Translations under genes and position numbers: made by a program
From: V1-33 sp964523105
GTDB taxonomy: Bacteria > Verrucomicrobiota > Verrucomicrobiia > Verrucomicrobiales > V1-33
DNA length: 64,000 nucleotides
Assembly: GCA_964523105.1 (NCBI GenBank)
Contig: CAZFZN010000009.1
Coordinates: forward strand, 133,609-197,608
Direction: 5' to 3'
The notes under the pieces: model-generated
Seen by the model: only the letters and a program-made list of their open reading frames with translations
Told to the model about the DNA's origin: nothing
Databases searched by the model: none
Shown: one piece after another, positions 35,001-43,568 of the stretch
How the letters are laid out: the number at the start of each line of letters is the position of its first letter
Position numbering within the stretch: the stretch's first letter is position 1

Positions 35001-37467
35001 CGACCGCATCTACCGCCACTTCCACCACGACGGCGTGCTCACGCCCGCCAAAGCCGCAGGTTATTACAACCTCCGCGCCCTCGAAATCGAAACCGCCATC
35101 GTCGCCGAAACCGCCCGCTGGCAGCCCGGTTCCAGCGCCGGCCCGCTGCCGTGGGACCGCGACGGCGAATGGACCGCGGAACGGAATTATCTGATGAACA
35201 CCTATTTCCCCAACCGCACCGCGATTCAGTTGAACCAGTTCCGCGCGCGCGGCTGGTATCCCCTGAATGCGCCGGAGATGAGCCAGCGCGGCGGGGCGGT
35301 GAATGCCGGGCAGGTCATCACGCTCAGCGGTCCGCCCGGGGCCTCCATTTATTACACCCTCGACGGCAGCGACCCTCGTTTGCCTGGCGGCGCGATCAGT
35401 CCTTCCGCCCTGCCGTACAGCGGAGCATCGGCGCAGGAGATTCTGATCGCTCCCTTCGACGATGTTCCCGGTCAGGGCGCGGTGTGGAAATACTTTGTCA
35501 GTGCCGCAGCGCCTCCGGCGGCATGGAAGGACACGGGCTTTGACGACACCGCATGGCCGCAGGGCGCGGCGGAGCTTGGCTACGGCGACAGCGACGAGGT
35601 GACCACCGTCCCCTTTGTGGACATCGATCCCGTCGCGGCCGGCGTGCAACAGAACATCACCACCTGGTTCCGCCGCACCATCAACATCGCCAATCCCGCT
35701 GCCTACACCGGATTGAACATCCGGCTCAAACGCGATGACGGTGCAGTGGTTTACATCAACGGTCAGGAAGTCTGGCGTCCGAACATGCCCGCCACCGGCG
35801 CCATCACGGCCACCACGCCCGCGACCGCGGCCGGCGACGAGGGCGAAACATGGCAGTTGCTCACGCTGACGCCCGCACAGTACACGCTCCACGCCGGCGC
35901 CAACACAGTCGCCGTGGAGATTCACCAGACTGCCAGCACCAGCAGCGACATCTCCTTCGACCTCGAACTCGCCGGCACCCTGCCCGTCACGCCGCAGCCG
36001 ATCGTGATCACCGGCCCGGTCACACTGAAAACCCGCGCGAAGTCAGGGAGCGAATGGAGCGCCGTGAATGATGCCGCGTTTTATCTCACCGGCACACAGC
36101 CGGCCGGGACGGCGAATTTCACCCTGACGGAAATTCACTACCATCCGGAGGGCGCCGGCCAGGGCGACTGCGAGTTCCTCGAGTTTCGCAACACCGGCAC
36201 GACCGCGGTGAATCCCGACGGCGTGCAAATCAGCGGCGCGGTCCTGTTCACGTTTCCACCCGGCGTGGTGCTCCTGCCGGGCGAACACGTCGTCGTGGTC
36301 AAGGATCAGGCGCTGTTCGATGCCCGCTACCGCACCGCCTCGTCGCCGTGGTACCATGCGGGCATCCGCGTCGCGGGCGCCTTTTCCGGATCGCTCTCCA
36401 ACGGCGGTGAGGAAATCACCGTGCGCGCCGCGGACCAGTCGCCCGTGTACTCGTTCACCTTTGAAGACGAAGGCGTGTGGCCCGGTCGCGCCGACGGAGG
36501 CGGCAGTTCCCTCGAACTGAAAAATCCGGAAGCGGCACCCGCCACCCTGACGGAAAAGCAGGACTTCTACCATACCGCCGGCAACTGGCGGCCCTCATCG
36601 GAATTCCACGGCTCGCCCGGCCGCGCCGGCAGCGGCCCTGACAACCGCGTGGTCATCAATGAAGTCCTCAGCGCCAGTCTCGCGCCGCAGTCGGACTTCA
36701 TCGAATTGCTCAATGTCAGCGGCGCGCCGCAGAGTATCGGCGGCTGGTTCCTCAGTGACAGCAGCGACGACTACCGCAAGTTCCGCATCCCGGCGGGCAC
36801 CAGCCTCGCTGACGGCGCTTTTCTCGTGCTCAACGAATCACATTTCAACAATCCGGCGCATCCCGGCTGCCTCGCGCCCTTCGCGCTCAATTCCGGCGGC
36901 GACGATGTCTTCCTGCTCGAAGCCGATTCCGCCGGCAATCTGCTCAGATTCGCGGACCGCGTGGAGTTCTCCGCGGCGCCGGGCGGCTTGACTTTGGGGC
37001 GTTTCCCCGACGGCACGGGCGCGTTCGATTTGCTTCGCGGAGCCACCGCCGGCGGCGCGAACACGCAGTCGCTCCCGGAATACGGCGCATGGGTCGCGGC
37101 GGAGTTTCCGCCCGGCACTCCCGCGCCGGATACCGCCCTCCACGCCGATCCTGACAAAGACGGACTGGAGAATCTCGCCGAGTTTGCCTTCAAAACACCG
37201 CCGCTCACGCCCGGCGGCACTCCAGTCGCCGTCACCCCCGCCGCCAATGGCAGCCCGCTGCAAATCCAGTTCACCGTCCGCAACGACGTGCCCGGCCTCG
37301 CGGCGCGGATCGATCTTTCCGGCAATCTCACCACATGGGACACCAGCGAATCGAACCTCACGCGGGTGAGCAGTGTCCCGCAGCCGGACGGCACGGACCT
37401 CATCACGGCCCGGCTGAATCTGCCCGGCCCGGGACGCAGCCTGCTCCGGATTACCATCATTCTGTGA
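32005..37467 (+). CDS. Very large secreted CotH-kinase-like / lamin-tail-domain protein
   Basis: 1820 residues from the ATG at 32005, which starts a clear signal peptide (MRAFLPGLILFFALTFPPF, cleavage near RAG). Domains in order are an N-terminal beta region with cadherin-like segments (about 230-410), lamin tail domain 1 (about 424-500, RINEIMAVP..DWIELYN), chitobiase/hexosaminidase C-terminal-like (about 577-655), CotH (about 695-970, NGNYYGMYHIQEHADD and KFFCQDSDISL), a second chitobiase-like (about 1100-1140), a DDGAVVYINGQEV segment (about 1245-1310), lamin tail domains 2 and 3 (about 1371 and 1547) and a DPDKDGLENLAEFA tail. CotH proteins are protein kinases in spore coats and surface proteins elsewhere. 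Role here: extracellular, unknown. Confidence 0.88.
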   Translation: MRAFLPGLILFFALTFPPFLRAGTTVLLGSLRQFNGPADPNLDLSGQFDYAVNFNDDTVRTVNGLQFLPDTQAIPGASFIGPRNVIAWQAKPEYGASADANALEEVMHDIRWALPPGEILRAALTVTPGIPCKLQVLISGNNAENRNWDIRFNGQNAVDEISSLGARPGATYAANRSTVWVHEFTPSGSTVTVEMGNFFGANDGGDRNPIWQALTLERVYIPPAPDDIVLAPSQFFAPQTDWIGAFAVTDGKWGATHTLSFVSGAGDTDNAKFSLSGAHLMPAPFDFSAQPPGTNYSVRVRATDAEDAARFIDKSFPVSLAAPHAPTAVRLDAESLSSGLVAGQTAGTLSAEDADVFDRHEFTLVSGAGDKDNALFTVADGALRLASALPAGVTGVSLRLRATDLAGLSTESVVVLPVVAPRVRINEIMAVPTPASVPLDENNQPQDWIELYNELAQPVNLTGWHLSDDPDVPDKWTFPALTIAPHGYLLVFASGGGTVPAGSPPHTSFSLSQSGERLLLSRPDGVLVSDVNPPEFFPNVTWGVRGGGEETGHLRTPTPLALNSPLAAAGRNDVSFSEPHGFKSAAFPLTLTATLPGSVIRYTLDGSVPTAFSPVYAAPLNITPVAGSTRSGSRLVRAFASHPDAAYTPVATQSYLFLNGVIHPNTDGLTAQTNFVSSIKNHAVYGPLLDDALLALPALSLVINNAGDLPYSETECSMELFDPAGGEPGFTIPAGVIRSGTTSLSYAKGSMSVRFRGEYGATRLNYPVYGRHPHDAAGAVTEFQELRLRSGSHDTHSWIAAPSQPGTGYGSPPVQRDGDAQYIRNIWIEDMQLLMGQPGKHGRMVNLFVNGNYYGMYHIQEHADDDYMGTYYPGTAEDYHFTGAAVTGSSHGPETWQSVWQQLKASLGNYSEAKRWVDVTNLADYMVLAFYTGNDWDWTATHNWGAAGPRLPDRGGWKFFCQDSDISLQEVNIDCTDQNVPDGIFTALMSHADFRVLFRDRIYRHFHHDGVLTPAKAAGYYNLRALEIETAIVAETARWQPGSSAGPLPWDRDGEWTAERNYLMNTYFPNRTAIQLNQFRARGWYPLNAPEMSQRGGAVNAGQVITLSGPPGASIYYTLDGSDPRLPGGAISPSALPYSGASAQEILIAPFDDVPGQGAVWKYFVSAAAPPAAWKDTGFDDTAWPQGAAELGYGDSDEVTTVPFVDIDPVAAGVQQNITTWFRRTINIANPAAYTGLNIRLKRDDGAVVYINGQEVWRPNMPATGAITATTPATAAGDEGETWQLLTLTPAQYTLHAGANTVAVEIHQTASTSSDISFDLELAGTLPVTPQPIVITGPVTLKTRAKSGSEWSAVNDAAFYLTGTQPAGTANFTLTEIHYHPEGAGQGDCEFLEFRNTGTTAVNPDGVQISGAVLFTFPPGVVLLPGEHVVVVKDQALFDARYRTASSPWYHAGIRVAGAFSGSLSNGGEEITVRAADQSPVYSFTFEDEGVWPGRADGGGSSLELKNPEAAPATLTEKQDFYHTAGNWRPSSEFHGSPGRAGSGPDNRVVINEVLSASLAPQSDFIELLNVSGAPQSIGGWFLSDSSDDYRKFRIPAGTSLADGAFLVLNESHFNNPAHPGCLAPFALNSGGDDVFLLEADSAGNLLRFADRVEFSAAPGGLTLGRFPDGTGAFDLLRGATAGGANTQSLPEYGAWVAAEFPPGTPAPDTALHADPDKDGLENLAEFAFKTPPLTPGGTPVAVTPAANGSPLQIQFTVRNDVPGLAARIDLSGNLTTWDTSESNLTRVSSVPQPDGTDLITARLNLPGPGRSLLRITIIL

Positions 37468-37530
37468 TGGCATCAAACACGGCGTGACAGGAAACTTGCG
37501 CCGCGGTGTAATAGCCCCAGCATTCCGTTC

Positions 37531-37558
37531 CATTCTTCATTCTTCATTCTTCATTCTT
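37531..37558 (+). repeat. Heptanucleotide tandem repeat (CATTCTT)x4 before the ThuA-like gene
   Basis: Four perfect tandem copies of CATTCTT occupy 37531-37558 and end seven bases before the ATG at 37566. A partial copy (CATTCCGTT) precedes them. Because the unit is seven bases and lies in the 5' leader, copy-number change would alter leader length rather than reading frame. See the related heptamer arrays at 39020, 39182, 63424 and 63949. Confidence 0.9.
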
Positions 37559-37565
37559 CACCACC

Positions 37566-38585
37566 ATGACCCGCCGCACTCTTCTCAGTTTCACCGCAGC
37601 TCTCGCCTGTTCCCCGTTGCTCCACGCCGCCGATCCTCTGACGCTCGAACTCCCCGGCGGCGACGGCCCCGGAAAAGGCAAACACGTTGTGCTGCTCTCC
37701 GGCGATGAGGAATACCGCAGCGAGGAGGCCCTGCCCATGCTCGCCGGGGTGCTCAGCAGACACGGCTTCAAATGCACTGTCTGCTTTTCCGTGAACAAGG
37801 ATGGCCAGATCGATCCCAACAACGGAGCCAGCCTCAGCGGCAGTGAGGCGCTCGATTCCGCCGACGCCATCATCATGGCGCTGCGCTTCCGTCACTGGGA
37901 CGACGCGGCGATGGAACGCTTCGACAAAGCCTTCAAACGCGGCGTGCCCATCGTCGCCCTGCGCACCTCCACGCATGCTTTCAATTTCGGCGGCGATTCC
38001 AAATGGAAGTCCTACTCATTTAACAACGAGGGCGGTTTCGGCAGGAAAGTGCTCGGTGAAACATGGATCAATCACTGGGGCAAGCACGGCCCCGAAGGCA
38101 CCCGCGGCATCATCGAACCTTCGGCCAAAGAACATCCCGTGCTGCGCGGCGTGAAGGAAATCATCGGCGACACCGACGTCTATGAAGCCGCACCGCCCGA
38201 AGATGTCACCATCCTCGTGCGCGGCCAGGTGATCATCGGAGCGGAGTCCGACAGCCCGCCCGCCGACTACAAAAAGAAAGCGCGCGGCGGAAAGGAGCAA
38301 CACATCAACGACCCCATGATGCCGGTCGCATGGACTCGCGAATACAAAAACGAAGCCGGCACCACCAACCGAATCCTGACAACCACGCTCGGCGCCGCCT
38401 CCGACTTCAAAAGCGAGGGCCTGCGCCGGATGGTCGTGAACGGCGTTCTCTGGGGCCTGAAACTCGACGTGCCCGCCGAACTCGATGTCGCCCCCACCGG
38501 CGAATACAATCCCACCAAGTTCGGCTTCAACGGCGCCAAAAAAGGCATCAAGCCCGCCGACACCGCGCTGAAGCCGGCGAAGTAA
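37566..38585 (+). CDS. Secreted ThuA-like domain protein
   Basis: 339 residues. A signal peptide of Tat/Sec type (MTRRTLLSFTAALACSPLLHA) is followed by a ThuA-like (type 1 glutamine-amidotransferase-fold) domain: HVVLLSGDEEYRSEEALPML, DAIIMALRFRHWDD, VPIVALRTSTHAF, EHPVLRGVKEI and the late WTREYKN..RILTTTLGAASDF. In PVC bacteria such proteins accompany sugar-oxidising and DUF1549/DUF1553 systems; the reaction is unknown. The next gene, a PSCyt protein, starts 9 bases downstream, so the two form an operon. A heptamer repeat array occupies its leader. Confidence 0.88.
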   Translation: MTRRTLLSFTAALACSPLLHAADPLTLELPGGDGPGKGKHVVLLSGDEEYRSEEALPMLAGVLSRHGFKCTVCFSVNKDGQIDPNNGASLSGSEALDSADAIIMALRFRHWDDAAMERFDKAFKRGVPIVALRTSTHAFNFGGDSKWKSYSFNNEGGFGRKVLGETWINHWGKHGPEGTRGIIEPSAKEHPVLRGVKEIIGDTDVYEAAPPEDVTILVRGQVIIGAESDSPPADYKKKARGGKEQHINDPMMPVAWTREYKNEAGTTNRILTTTLGAASDFKSEGLRRMVVNGVLWGLKLDVPAELDVAPTGEYNPTKFGFNGAKKGIKPADTALKPAK

Positions 38586-38594
38586 GCACCTCCC

Positions 38595-40907
38595 ATGAGA
38601 CCCATGCGTCCCATCGGTCCCATTCTCAGCCTGCTCCTCTGCGGCGTCTCCGCCGCCGGGCCGGCGCTGCCGGAGAAGCCGCAGTACAACCGCGACGTCC
38701 GACCAATTCTGGCGGACGCGTGTTTTCGCTGCCACGGATTCGACAAGAACACGCGTGAGGCCGACCGCCGGCTCGATACCCGCGACGGTGCCCTGGCCGA
38801 CAATGACGGCACGGTCGCCATCGTGCCAGGCAAGCCTGACGAAAGCGAACTGGTGAAGCGCATTCTCACCACTGCGGAGGACGACCAGATGCCGCCGCCG
38901 AAGGAAGTGCGCCAGCTTACTGCGGATGAGAAAGAAATCCTCCGGCGCTGGATCGCGCAGGGCGCAGAGTACGAGGCGCACTGGGCTTACATCCCGCCGC
39001 AGCGCCCGCCCGTGCCGCAAATCGAAAATCGAGAATCGAAAACCGTAAATCCCATCGACGCCTTCATCAACGCGCGCCTGGAGGCCATCGGCCTGACTCC
39101 TGCGCCGTCCGCAGAGGAGAGCACCCTGCGCCGCCGCCTGCATTTCGACCTCACCGGCTTGCCGCCCGCGCCAGACCAAAACTTAAATCATAAGTCTCAA
39201 ATCGAGAATCTCCTCGCCTCCCCGCAGCATGCCGAGCGCATGGCCGTCTGGTGGCTGGATCAGGTGCGCTACGCCGACACCATTGGTTATCACAGCGACA
39301 ATCCCATGCCCGTCTGGCCGTGGCGCGACTGGGTGCTGCGCGCGTTTCAGGAGAACAAACGCTTCGATCAGTTCACCGTCGAGCAGGTCGCCGGCGATCT
39401 GCTTCCCAACCGCACCGAGCCGCAACTGGTCGCCAGCGCCTACAACCGGCTCATTCTTTCCACCGAGGAGGGCGGCGCGCAGCCGGGGCAGTATGAGGCC
39501 AAGTATCTCGTGGACCGCGTGAAGAGCATTGGCACCACCTGGCTGGGGCAGACGTTCATGTGCGCGGAGTGTCACGACCACAAATACGATCCCGTGACCA
39601 CGCGCGACTTTTACGCGCTCGGCGCATTCTTTGCCGACATCGAGGAGGCTGCGGTCGGTTCGCGCGGCAAAGGCACGGTTCTGGGCACCGATGAGCAAAA
39701 AGCGAAACTGAAGGAACTGAACGACAAGCTCGCCGCCTTCAAAGACCGCGACGACAAGGACAAAGAAAAAGCCGCCGCGAAAAAGGCGCGCGACGATTAC
39801 GAGAACAGCCTGACACATTGCCTCGTCACGGTGACGACGAAAAACCTGCGCACCGTGCGTGTGCTCCCTCGCGGCGACTGGCAAAACACCGGCGGCGACG
39901 TGATGCTGCCGGCGACGCCCGCGTTTCTTCCCGGCGTCATCACCTCCACGCCGGACAAACGCCTCAACCGTCACGATCTCGCGCAGTGGCTGGTTTCCAA
40001 ACAAAACCCGCTCACCGCCCGCGTGGTGATGAACCGGCTGTGGAAACTCTTCTACGGCGGCGGACTGGTGAAGACGCTCGACGACCTCGGCACGCAAAGC
40101 GAAGTCCCCGTGCATCAGCCGCTGCTCGACTGGCTGGCCTGCGAATTCATGGATTCCGGGTGGGACCTGCGGCACATGATCCGGCTCATGGTCACGAGCG
40201 AAACCTGGCGCCGCTCGTCCGCCGCCACACCTGACATGCTGGCGCGCGATCCGCAGAACCGCGAGTTCGCCCGCGGCGGCCGGTGGCGGCTGGATGCCGA
40301 GTTCGTGCGCGACAACGCGCTGCTCATTTCCGGCCTGCTCGTGCAGAAAACCGGCGGCCCGAGCGTCAAACCCTGGCAGCCGCGCGGCTATTGGGAAAAT
40401 CTCAACTTCCCGCCGCGCGAGTGGGAGAACAGCGCGCCGCCCGACCTCTACCGCCGGGGCCTCTACACCTGGTGGCAGCGCAGTTACGTCCATCCCGCCA
40501 TGCTCGCGCTCGACGCACCCACGCGCGAAGAATGCGCCCCCGACCGCACGCGCAGCAACATCCCGCAGCAGGCGCTCGTGCTCTTGAATGACACGCAATT
40601 CGTCGAGGCCGCCCGCGCCTTTGCCGCCCGCATTCTCAAAGAAGGCGGGAGCGACGACGGCGCACGCCTGCGCTGGGCATGGCGTCAGGCCACGCAGCGC
40701 GAAGCCGGTGCCTCAGAAGTGGAGACCCTCGCCGCGCTGCTCGGCAAACACCGCGCCGCCTTCCACCTCCGCCCCGCCGACGCCGCTGCGGCGGTGAAAC
40801 AAGGCCAGGCCAAACCCGTCGATGAGGGAACGAACGAAGAACTCGCCGCATGGCTCTCCGTCGCCCGCGTCATTCTGAATTTGCACGAAACGATCACGCG
40901 GTCGTGA
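38595..40907 (+). CDS. PSCyt1-DUF1549-DUF1553 cytochrome-type protein
   Basis: 770 residues with a signal peptide ending near GVSAAG. A PSCyt1 haem domain contains the c-haem motif CFRCH (about residues 43-47) and DDQMPPPKEV. DUF1549 (PSCyt2) follows with RRLHFDLTGLPPAP and the CAECHDHKYDP motif, then DUF1553 (PSD1) with LAQWLVSKQNPLTARVVMNR and TRSNIPQQALVLLND. This combination is a hallmark of Planctomycetota and Verrucomicrobiota and is exported; it is thought to take part in polysaccharide or sulfated-sugar breakdown, but no activity is proven. Linkers at residues about 142-152 and 196-207 are encoded by heptamer-repeat DNA. It is convergent with the PEP-CTERM gene, 22 bases apart. Confidence 0.92.
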   Translation: MRPMRPIGPILSLLLCGVSAAGPALPEKPQYNRDVRPILADACFRCHGFDKNTREADRRLDTRDGALADNDGTVAIVPGKPDESELVKRILTTAEDDQMPPPKEVRQLTADEKEILRRWIAQGAEYEAHWAYIPPQRPPVPQIENRESKTVNPIDAFINARLEAIGLTPAPSAEESTLRRRLHFDLTGLPPAPDQNLNHKSQIENLLASPQHAERMAVWWLDQVRYADTIGYHSDNPMPVWPWRDWVLRAFQENKRFDQFTVEQVAGDLLPNRTEPQLVASAYNRLILSTEEGGAQPGQYEAKYLVDRVKSIGTTWLGQTFMCAECHDHKYDPVTTRDFYALGAFFADIEEAAVGSRGKGTVLGTDEQKAKLKELNDKLAAFKDRDDKDKEKAAAKKARDDYENSLTHCLVTVTTKNLRTVRVLPRGDWQNTGGDVMLPATPAFLPGVITSTPDKRLNRHDLAQWLVSKQNPLTARVVMNRLWKLFYGGGLVKTLDDLGTQSEVPVHQPLLDWLACEFMDSGWDLRHMIRLMVTSETWRRSSAATPDMLARDPQNREFARGGRWRLDAEFVRDNALLISGLLVQKTGGPSVKPWQPRGYWENLNFPPREWENSAPPDLYRRGLYTWWQRSYVHPAMLALDAPTREECAPDRTRSNIPQQALVLLNDTQFVEAARAFAARILKEGGSDDGARLRWAWRQATQREAGASEVETLAALLGKHRAAFHLRPADAAAAVKQGQAKPVDEGTNEELAAWLSVARVILNLHETITRS
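39020..39050 (+). repeat. In-gene heptamer array (AATCGAA type)
   Basis: AATCGAA, AATCGAG, AATCGAA and AACCGTA follow one another at 39020-39047, then AAT. They are AT-rich against a GC-rich gene and encode the linker IENRESKTVN between the haem domain and DUF1549. Three units make 21 bases, so the insertion can be tolerated in frame. Confidence 0.7.
39182..39215 (+). repeat. Second degenerate in-gene heptamer array
   Basis: The same gene has a second AT-richer patch with a 7-base period (CTTAAAT, CATAAGT, CTCAAAT, CGAGAAT, CTC) encoding LNHKSQIENL. It shares the AAATC/GAATC core with the arrays at 39020 and 63424. Confidence 0.5.
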
Positions 40908-40929
40908 TGAACGTAACGCCGGGCAGGCT

Positions 40930-42186
40930 TTACTTCCGCCCCCGCCGCAGGGCGAAGGCGCTCAGCACCAGAAGTATGACCATGTGCACGGCCGGCTCGG
41001 GCACGGTGTAGAGCCGCATGCCGAAAAGGCTGCCGTCGGCACCATCGCTGTTGTCGCCGGCTCCGAAAAGCTCGGCGTCGAGACCCTGCGGCGCGAGGGC
41101 GATATCGATGGTGTCGCCCACCTGTGTTCCCGGCAGCGCGAGCCGGCCGGTGAAGCCGAGTCCGTCGAAACCCTCCACGCCGGTGCTGGCCACTTCCACG
41201 CCGTTCCAGAGAATGTGCACACTGGTGCCCGCGCCGCCGCCGGTGTTGCCTTTGGCGAGATTCCATTCGGCGATGATATTCCCCTCCTCACCTGGCTGGA
41301 TGGTATAGCGGCGGGTGACCCAGTGCTCCTCGTTGGGGGCGCTGTTGGTGCCGTTGGGGTGACCGCCGGTGGCGTTGATTTCCGACCACGGACCGGAGGC
41401 TGCGGGATTGAGATCCCAGAAGGTCCCGTTCCATGCGCCGGAACTGAAGGGAATGAACCCGCCCGGCGCCGGACTGCCGTTGAGCGTGGTGTTATAGTAA
41501 CCGTAGGTCCAGCCGTTGGTGTTTTCACCGAAGTCGGCCGCGGAGTCTGCGAACAGTGTCGTGGCGATGCCGTTGTAAATGTTCTGCCGGCTCATCTCCA
41601 TGAAGAACTGCGAGCCGTCGCAGCCGTCATTGTTCGGATCGAGCGGCGACAGCAGGATGTCGATGGTGTCGCCCGGGTTGAGCACCGACGAGGTGAGGGT
41701 CTTGCGATAGACGCCGGCAGTGTCGTTGAAGGCGACATTGGCGGAATCCAGCAGCGTGCCGTTGTGATAGATGAACCCGGAGACGCCGTCGCCGCAGTTG
41801 GGATTGGTCTTGCGGAGCAGCCAGTTGATTTCCGCGAGTCCGCCGCCTTCGCCCGGCTGCACCGTGTAGCGGCGCACGACCCAGTGTTCGCCGCCGTTGC
41901 CCTCGCTGTTCGGGTGGCCGTCCTGATTGCCGCCGATGCTGGTCCACGGCGGGTTGCCGCCGAGTGCCCAGCCGCTTCCGCCATTGTGGGGCATCTGTTG
42001 AAACTCGCTGCCGCTGTAATCGCCGCCGGGGTCGAGCGACCGGTTGTAATAGCCGTACTGCCAGCCGTTGGCGCCCTGACCATCGGAAGCGCCGGAATAC
42101 TCCAGCAGGGAGCTGCCGAGGTTGGTCGTCGGCCCCGCGAGGGCTGCGGCCGAGGAGGCGGCGAATACGAACAATCTGAATTTCAT
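40930..42186 (-). CDS. PEP-CTERM protein with internal duplication
   Basis: 418 residues. A signal peptide (MKFRLFVFAASSAAALAG) and a C-terminal PEP-CTERM sorting signal (VPEP, then a hydrophobic helix, then RRGRK, last 24 residues) mark it for export and exosortase-type processing. The mature part is two copies of the same domain of about 180 residues: GWQYGYYNRSLDPGGDY / GWTYGYYNTTLNGSPAP, EHWVVRRYTVQPGEGG / EHWVTRRYTIQPGEEG, and GDTIDILLSPL / GDTIDIALAPQ. It is rich in Asn, Gly and aromatic residues, as are many matrix proteins. No exosortase gene is in the window. PqiA-like gene upstream on the same strand, 39 bases away. Confidence 0.9.
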   Translation of the reverse strand: MKFRLFVFAASSAAALAGPTTNLGSSLLEYSGASDGQGANGWQYGYYNRSLDPGGDYSGSEFQQMPHNGGSGWALGGNPPWTSIGGNQDGHPNSEGNGGEHWVVRRYTVQPGEGGGLAEINWLLRKTNPNCGDGVSGFIYHNGTLLDSANVAFNDTAGVYRKTLTSSVLNPGDTIDILLSPLDPNNDGCDGSQFFMEMSRQNIYNGIATTLFADSAADFGENTNGWTYGYYNTTLNGSPAPGGFIPFSSGAWNGTFWDLNPAASGPWSEINATGGHPNGTNSAPNEEHWVTRRYTIQPGEEGNIIAEWNLAKGNTGGGAGTSVHILWNGVEVASTGVEGFDGLGFTGRLALPGTQVGDTIDIALAPQGLDAELFGAGDNSDGADGSLFGMRLYTVPEPAVHMVILLVLSAFALRRGRK

Positions 42187-42225
42187 GGCAGGTGATGGTG
42201 TGGCGGGGGGAATTATTCGCCCGTT

Positions 42226-43452
42226 TTAGGAGGCGGCGGAGTTTTCGTCAATTCCCGCAGTCACCGTTTTCCGGCTCCCGGCCAGCAGGGCGCTGGCTCC
42301 CGTGAAAGCCGTGATCAGTCCCGCAGCGGTGAGCAGCAGGCACCAGACGAAGCCGCTGCCGCGCGGGCCCTCAATGATGAAGCGGTAGATCCGGCCGTCC
42401 CATTCCCGCTTCCACAGGCTGTAGGTTTCGTCGTCGGCGCGGACGTTTTCCTCCACGTGCGGCAGTTGCCAGCGTTTGGTGTAAACGACATTGGAGATCA
42501 GTTCCATGCGCTCCACGTCATTCCATGCCAGCGGCTGCGGCATGGGAAAATCCAGCTCCATCAGTTCGTCGCTGAAATCCACGTCCTTGATGCGGATGGT
42601 CTCGAAGCTTTCGCCGTCCCGCTTGTAGAGTTTGAGAAAGGCCTCTGGTTTTTGCCAGCCGGCATCGGTGGCGATGGTCTGGGTGAAGTCGAGCAGCAGG
42701 TTGGCGGTGTCCTGACTGAAAAAGGTGTGCCCTTCCTCGGTGAGTTTGCGCAGCGCCATGGTGGCCTCGATGCCGCGCGTCAGGGCACCGCGTTTGGTGA
42801 GGCGCTGCATGTGGATGTTCTCCACCATGCCGCCGCTTTCGACGCGCGACTGCTCCCATGCCCATGCCGCCGCAGCTCCGCCGGCGAGGGTCATCAGCGC
42901 GTGCCGCTTCCAGTGCCGCCATGTCACAGCGGGAGCACGGTGTTCGCGGCGCAGGGCCATTTCCAGCATCGCGCCGGCCACCGCGGAACAGACGATGGCG
43001 AAGCAGAACAGATAAATGCCCTGGTTGGCCTCCACGTGCACGTAGTCGCCGACCTTCACGGTCATCACGAGCACGGCGACGACGAGCACGTCGAGCATGG
43101 AGTATTTGGCGGTCCACGACGCGAGCCAGACGAGCAGTTCGCGCGGGCGGCGTCCGATCCACAGTGCACCGGACGCGCAGAGCAGCGAGAGGAGCAGCTT
43201 GATGATGGGAAAGCAGACGCTGAAGACGAGGATGAGCCCGGCGAGGAATTCGTGCTCATTGCGCCAGAGTTCGCGGATACCGGTCATCACCGAAAACAGC
43301 CGGGGTCCCTCGAGGGCATTGGCCACCAGCATGGCCGGCAGCACGAAACTCGGCACCAGCGCGGCCAGTCCGGCGAGAGAAAAGAAAACCGACCAGCGGT
43401 TCCAGTGGTGTGCGGGCTTCGTGTGAGTCGCGGCGGGTGCCGGTTGGGTCAT
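42226..43452 (-). CDS. PqiA-like membrane protein with large extracytoplasmic insert
   Basis: 408 residues from the ATG at 43452; the frame is open 69 bases further but without similarity. The N-terminal half has four membrane helices of the paraquat-inducible protein A family (SVFFSLAGLAALVPSFVLPA, FLAGLILVFSVCFPIIKLLL, SMLDVLVVAVLVMTVKVGDY, GIYLFCFAIVCSAVAGAML). A further helix follows at about 190-205, then a hydrophilic domain of about 160 residues, and a last helix near the C-terminus (FVWCLLLTAAGLITAFTGAS). PqiA proteins help lipid traffic and envelope stress tolerance with PqiB/MCE partners; none is encoded nearby. Function of the insert is unknown. Confidence 0.8.
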   Translation of the reverse strand: MTQPAPAATHTKPAHHWNRWSVFFSLAGLAALVPSFVLPAMLVANALEGPRLFSVMTGIRELWRNEHEFLAGLILVFSVCFPIIKLLLSLLCASGALWIGRRPRELLVWLASWTAKYSMLDVLVVAVLVMTVKVGDYVHVEANQGIYLFCFAIVCSAVAGAMLEMALRREHRAPAVTWRHWKRHALMTLAGGAAAAWAWEQSRVESGGMVENIHMQRLTKRGALTRGIEATMALRKLTEEGHTFFSQDTANLLLDFTQTIATDAGWQKPEAFLKLYKRDGESFETIRIKDVDFSDELMELDFPMPQPLAWNDVERMELISNVVYTKRWQLPHVEENVRADDETYSLWKREWDGRIYRFIIEGPRGSGFVWCLLLTAAGLITAFTGASALLAGSRKTVTAGIDENSAAS

Positions 43453-43568
43453 GCAGCGCGAGTGTAGCGCCCGCGGCGCGTTGTCAGCCGGATTTTTGGC
43501 CGTGTTTGACGGACCGCTCATTCATTGAGCACTCGACATCCGCCAATCCTCTCCAATCATCGCGCCCC

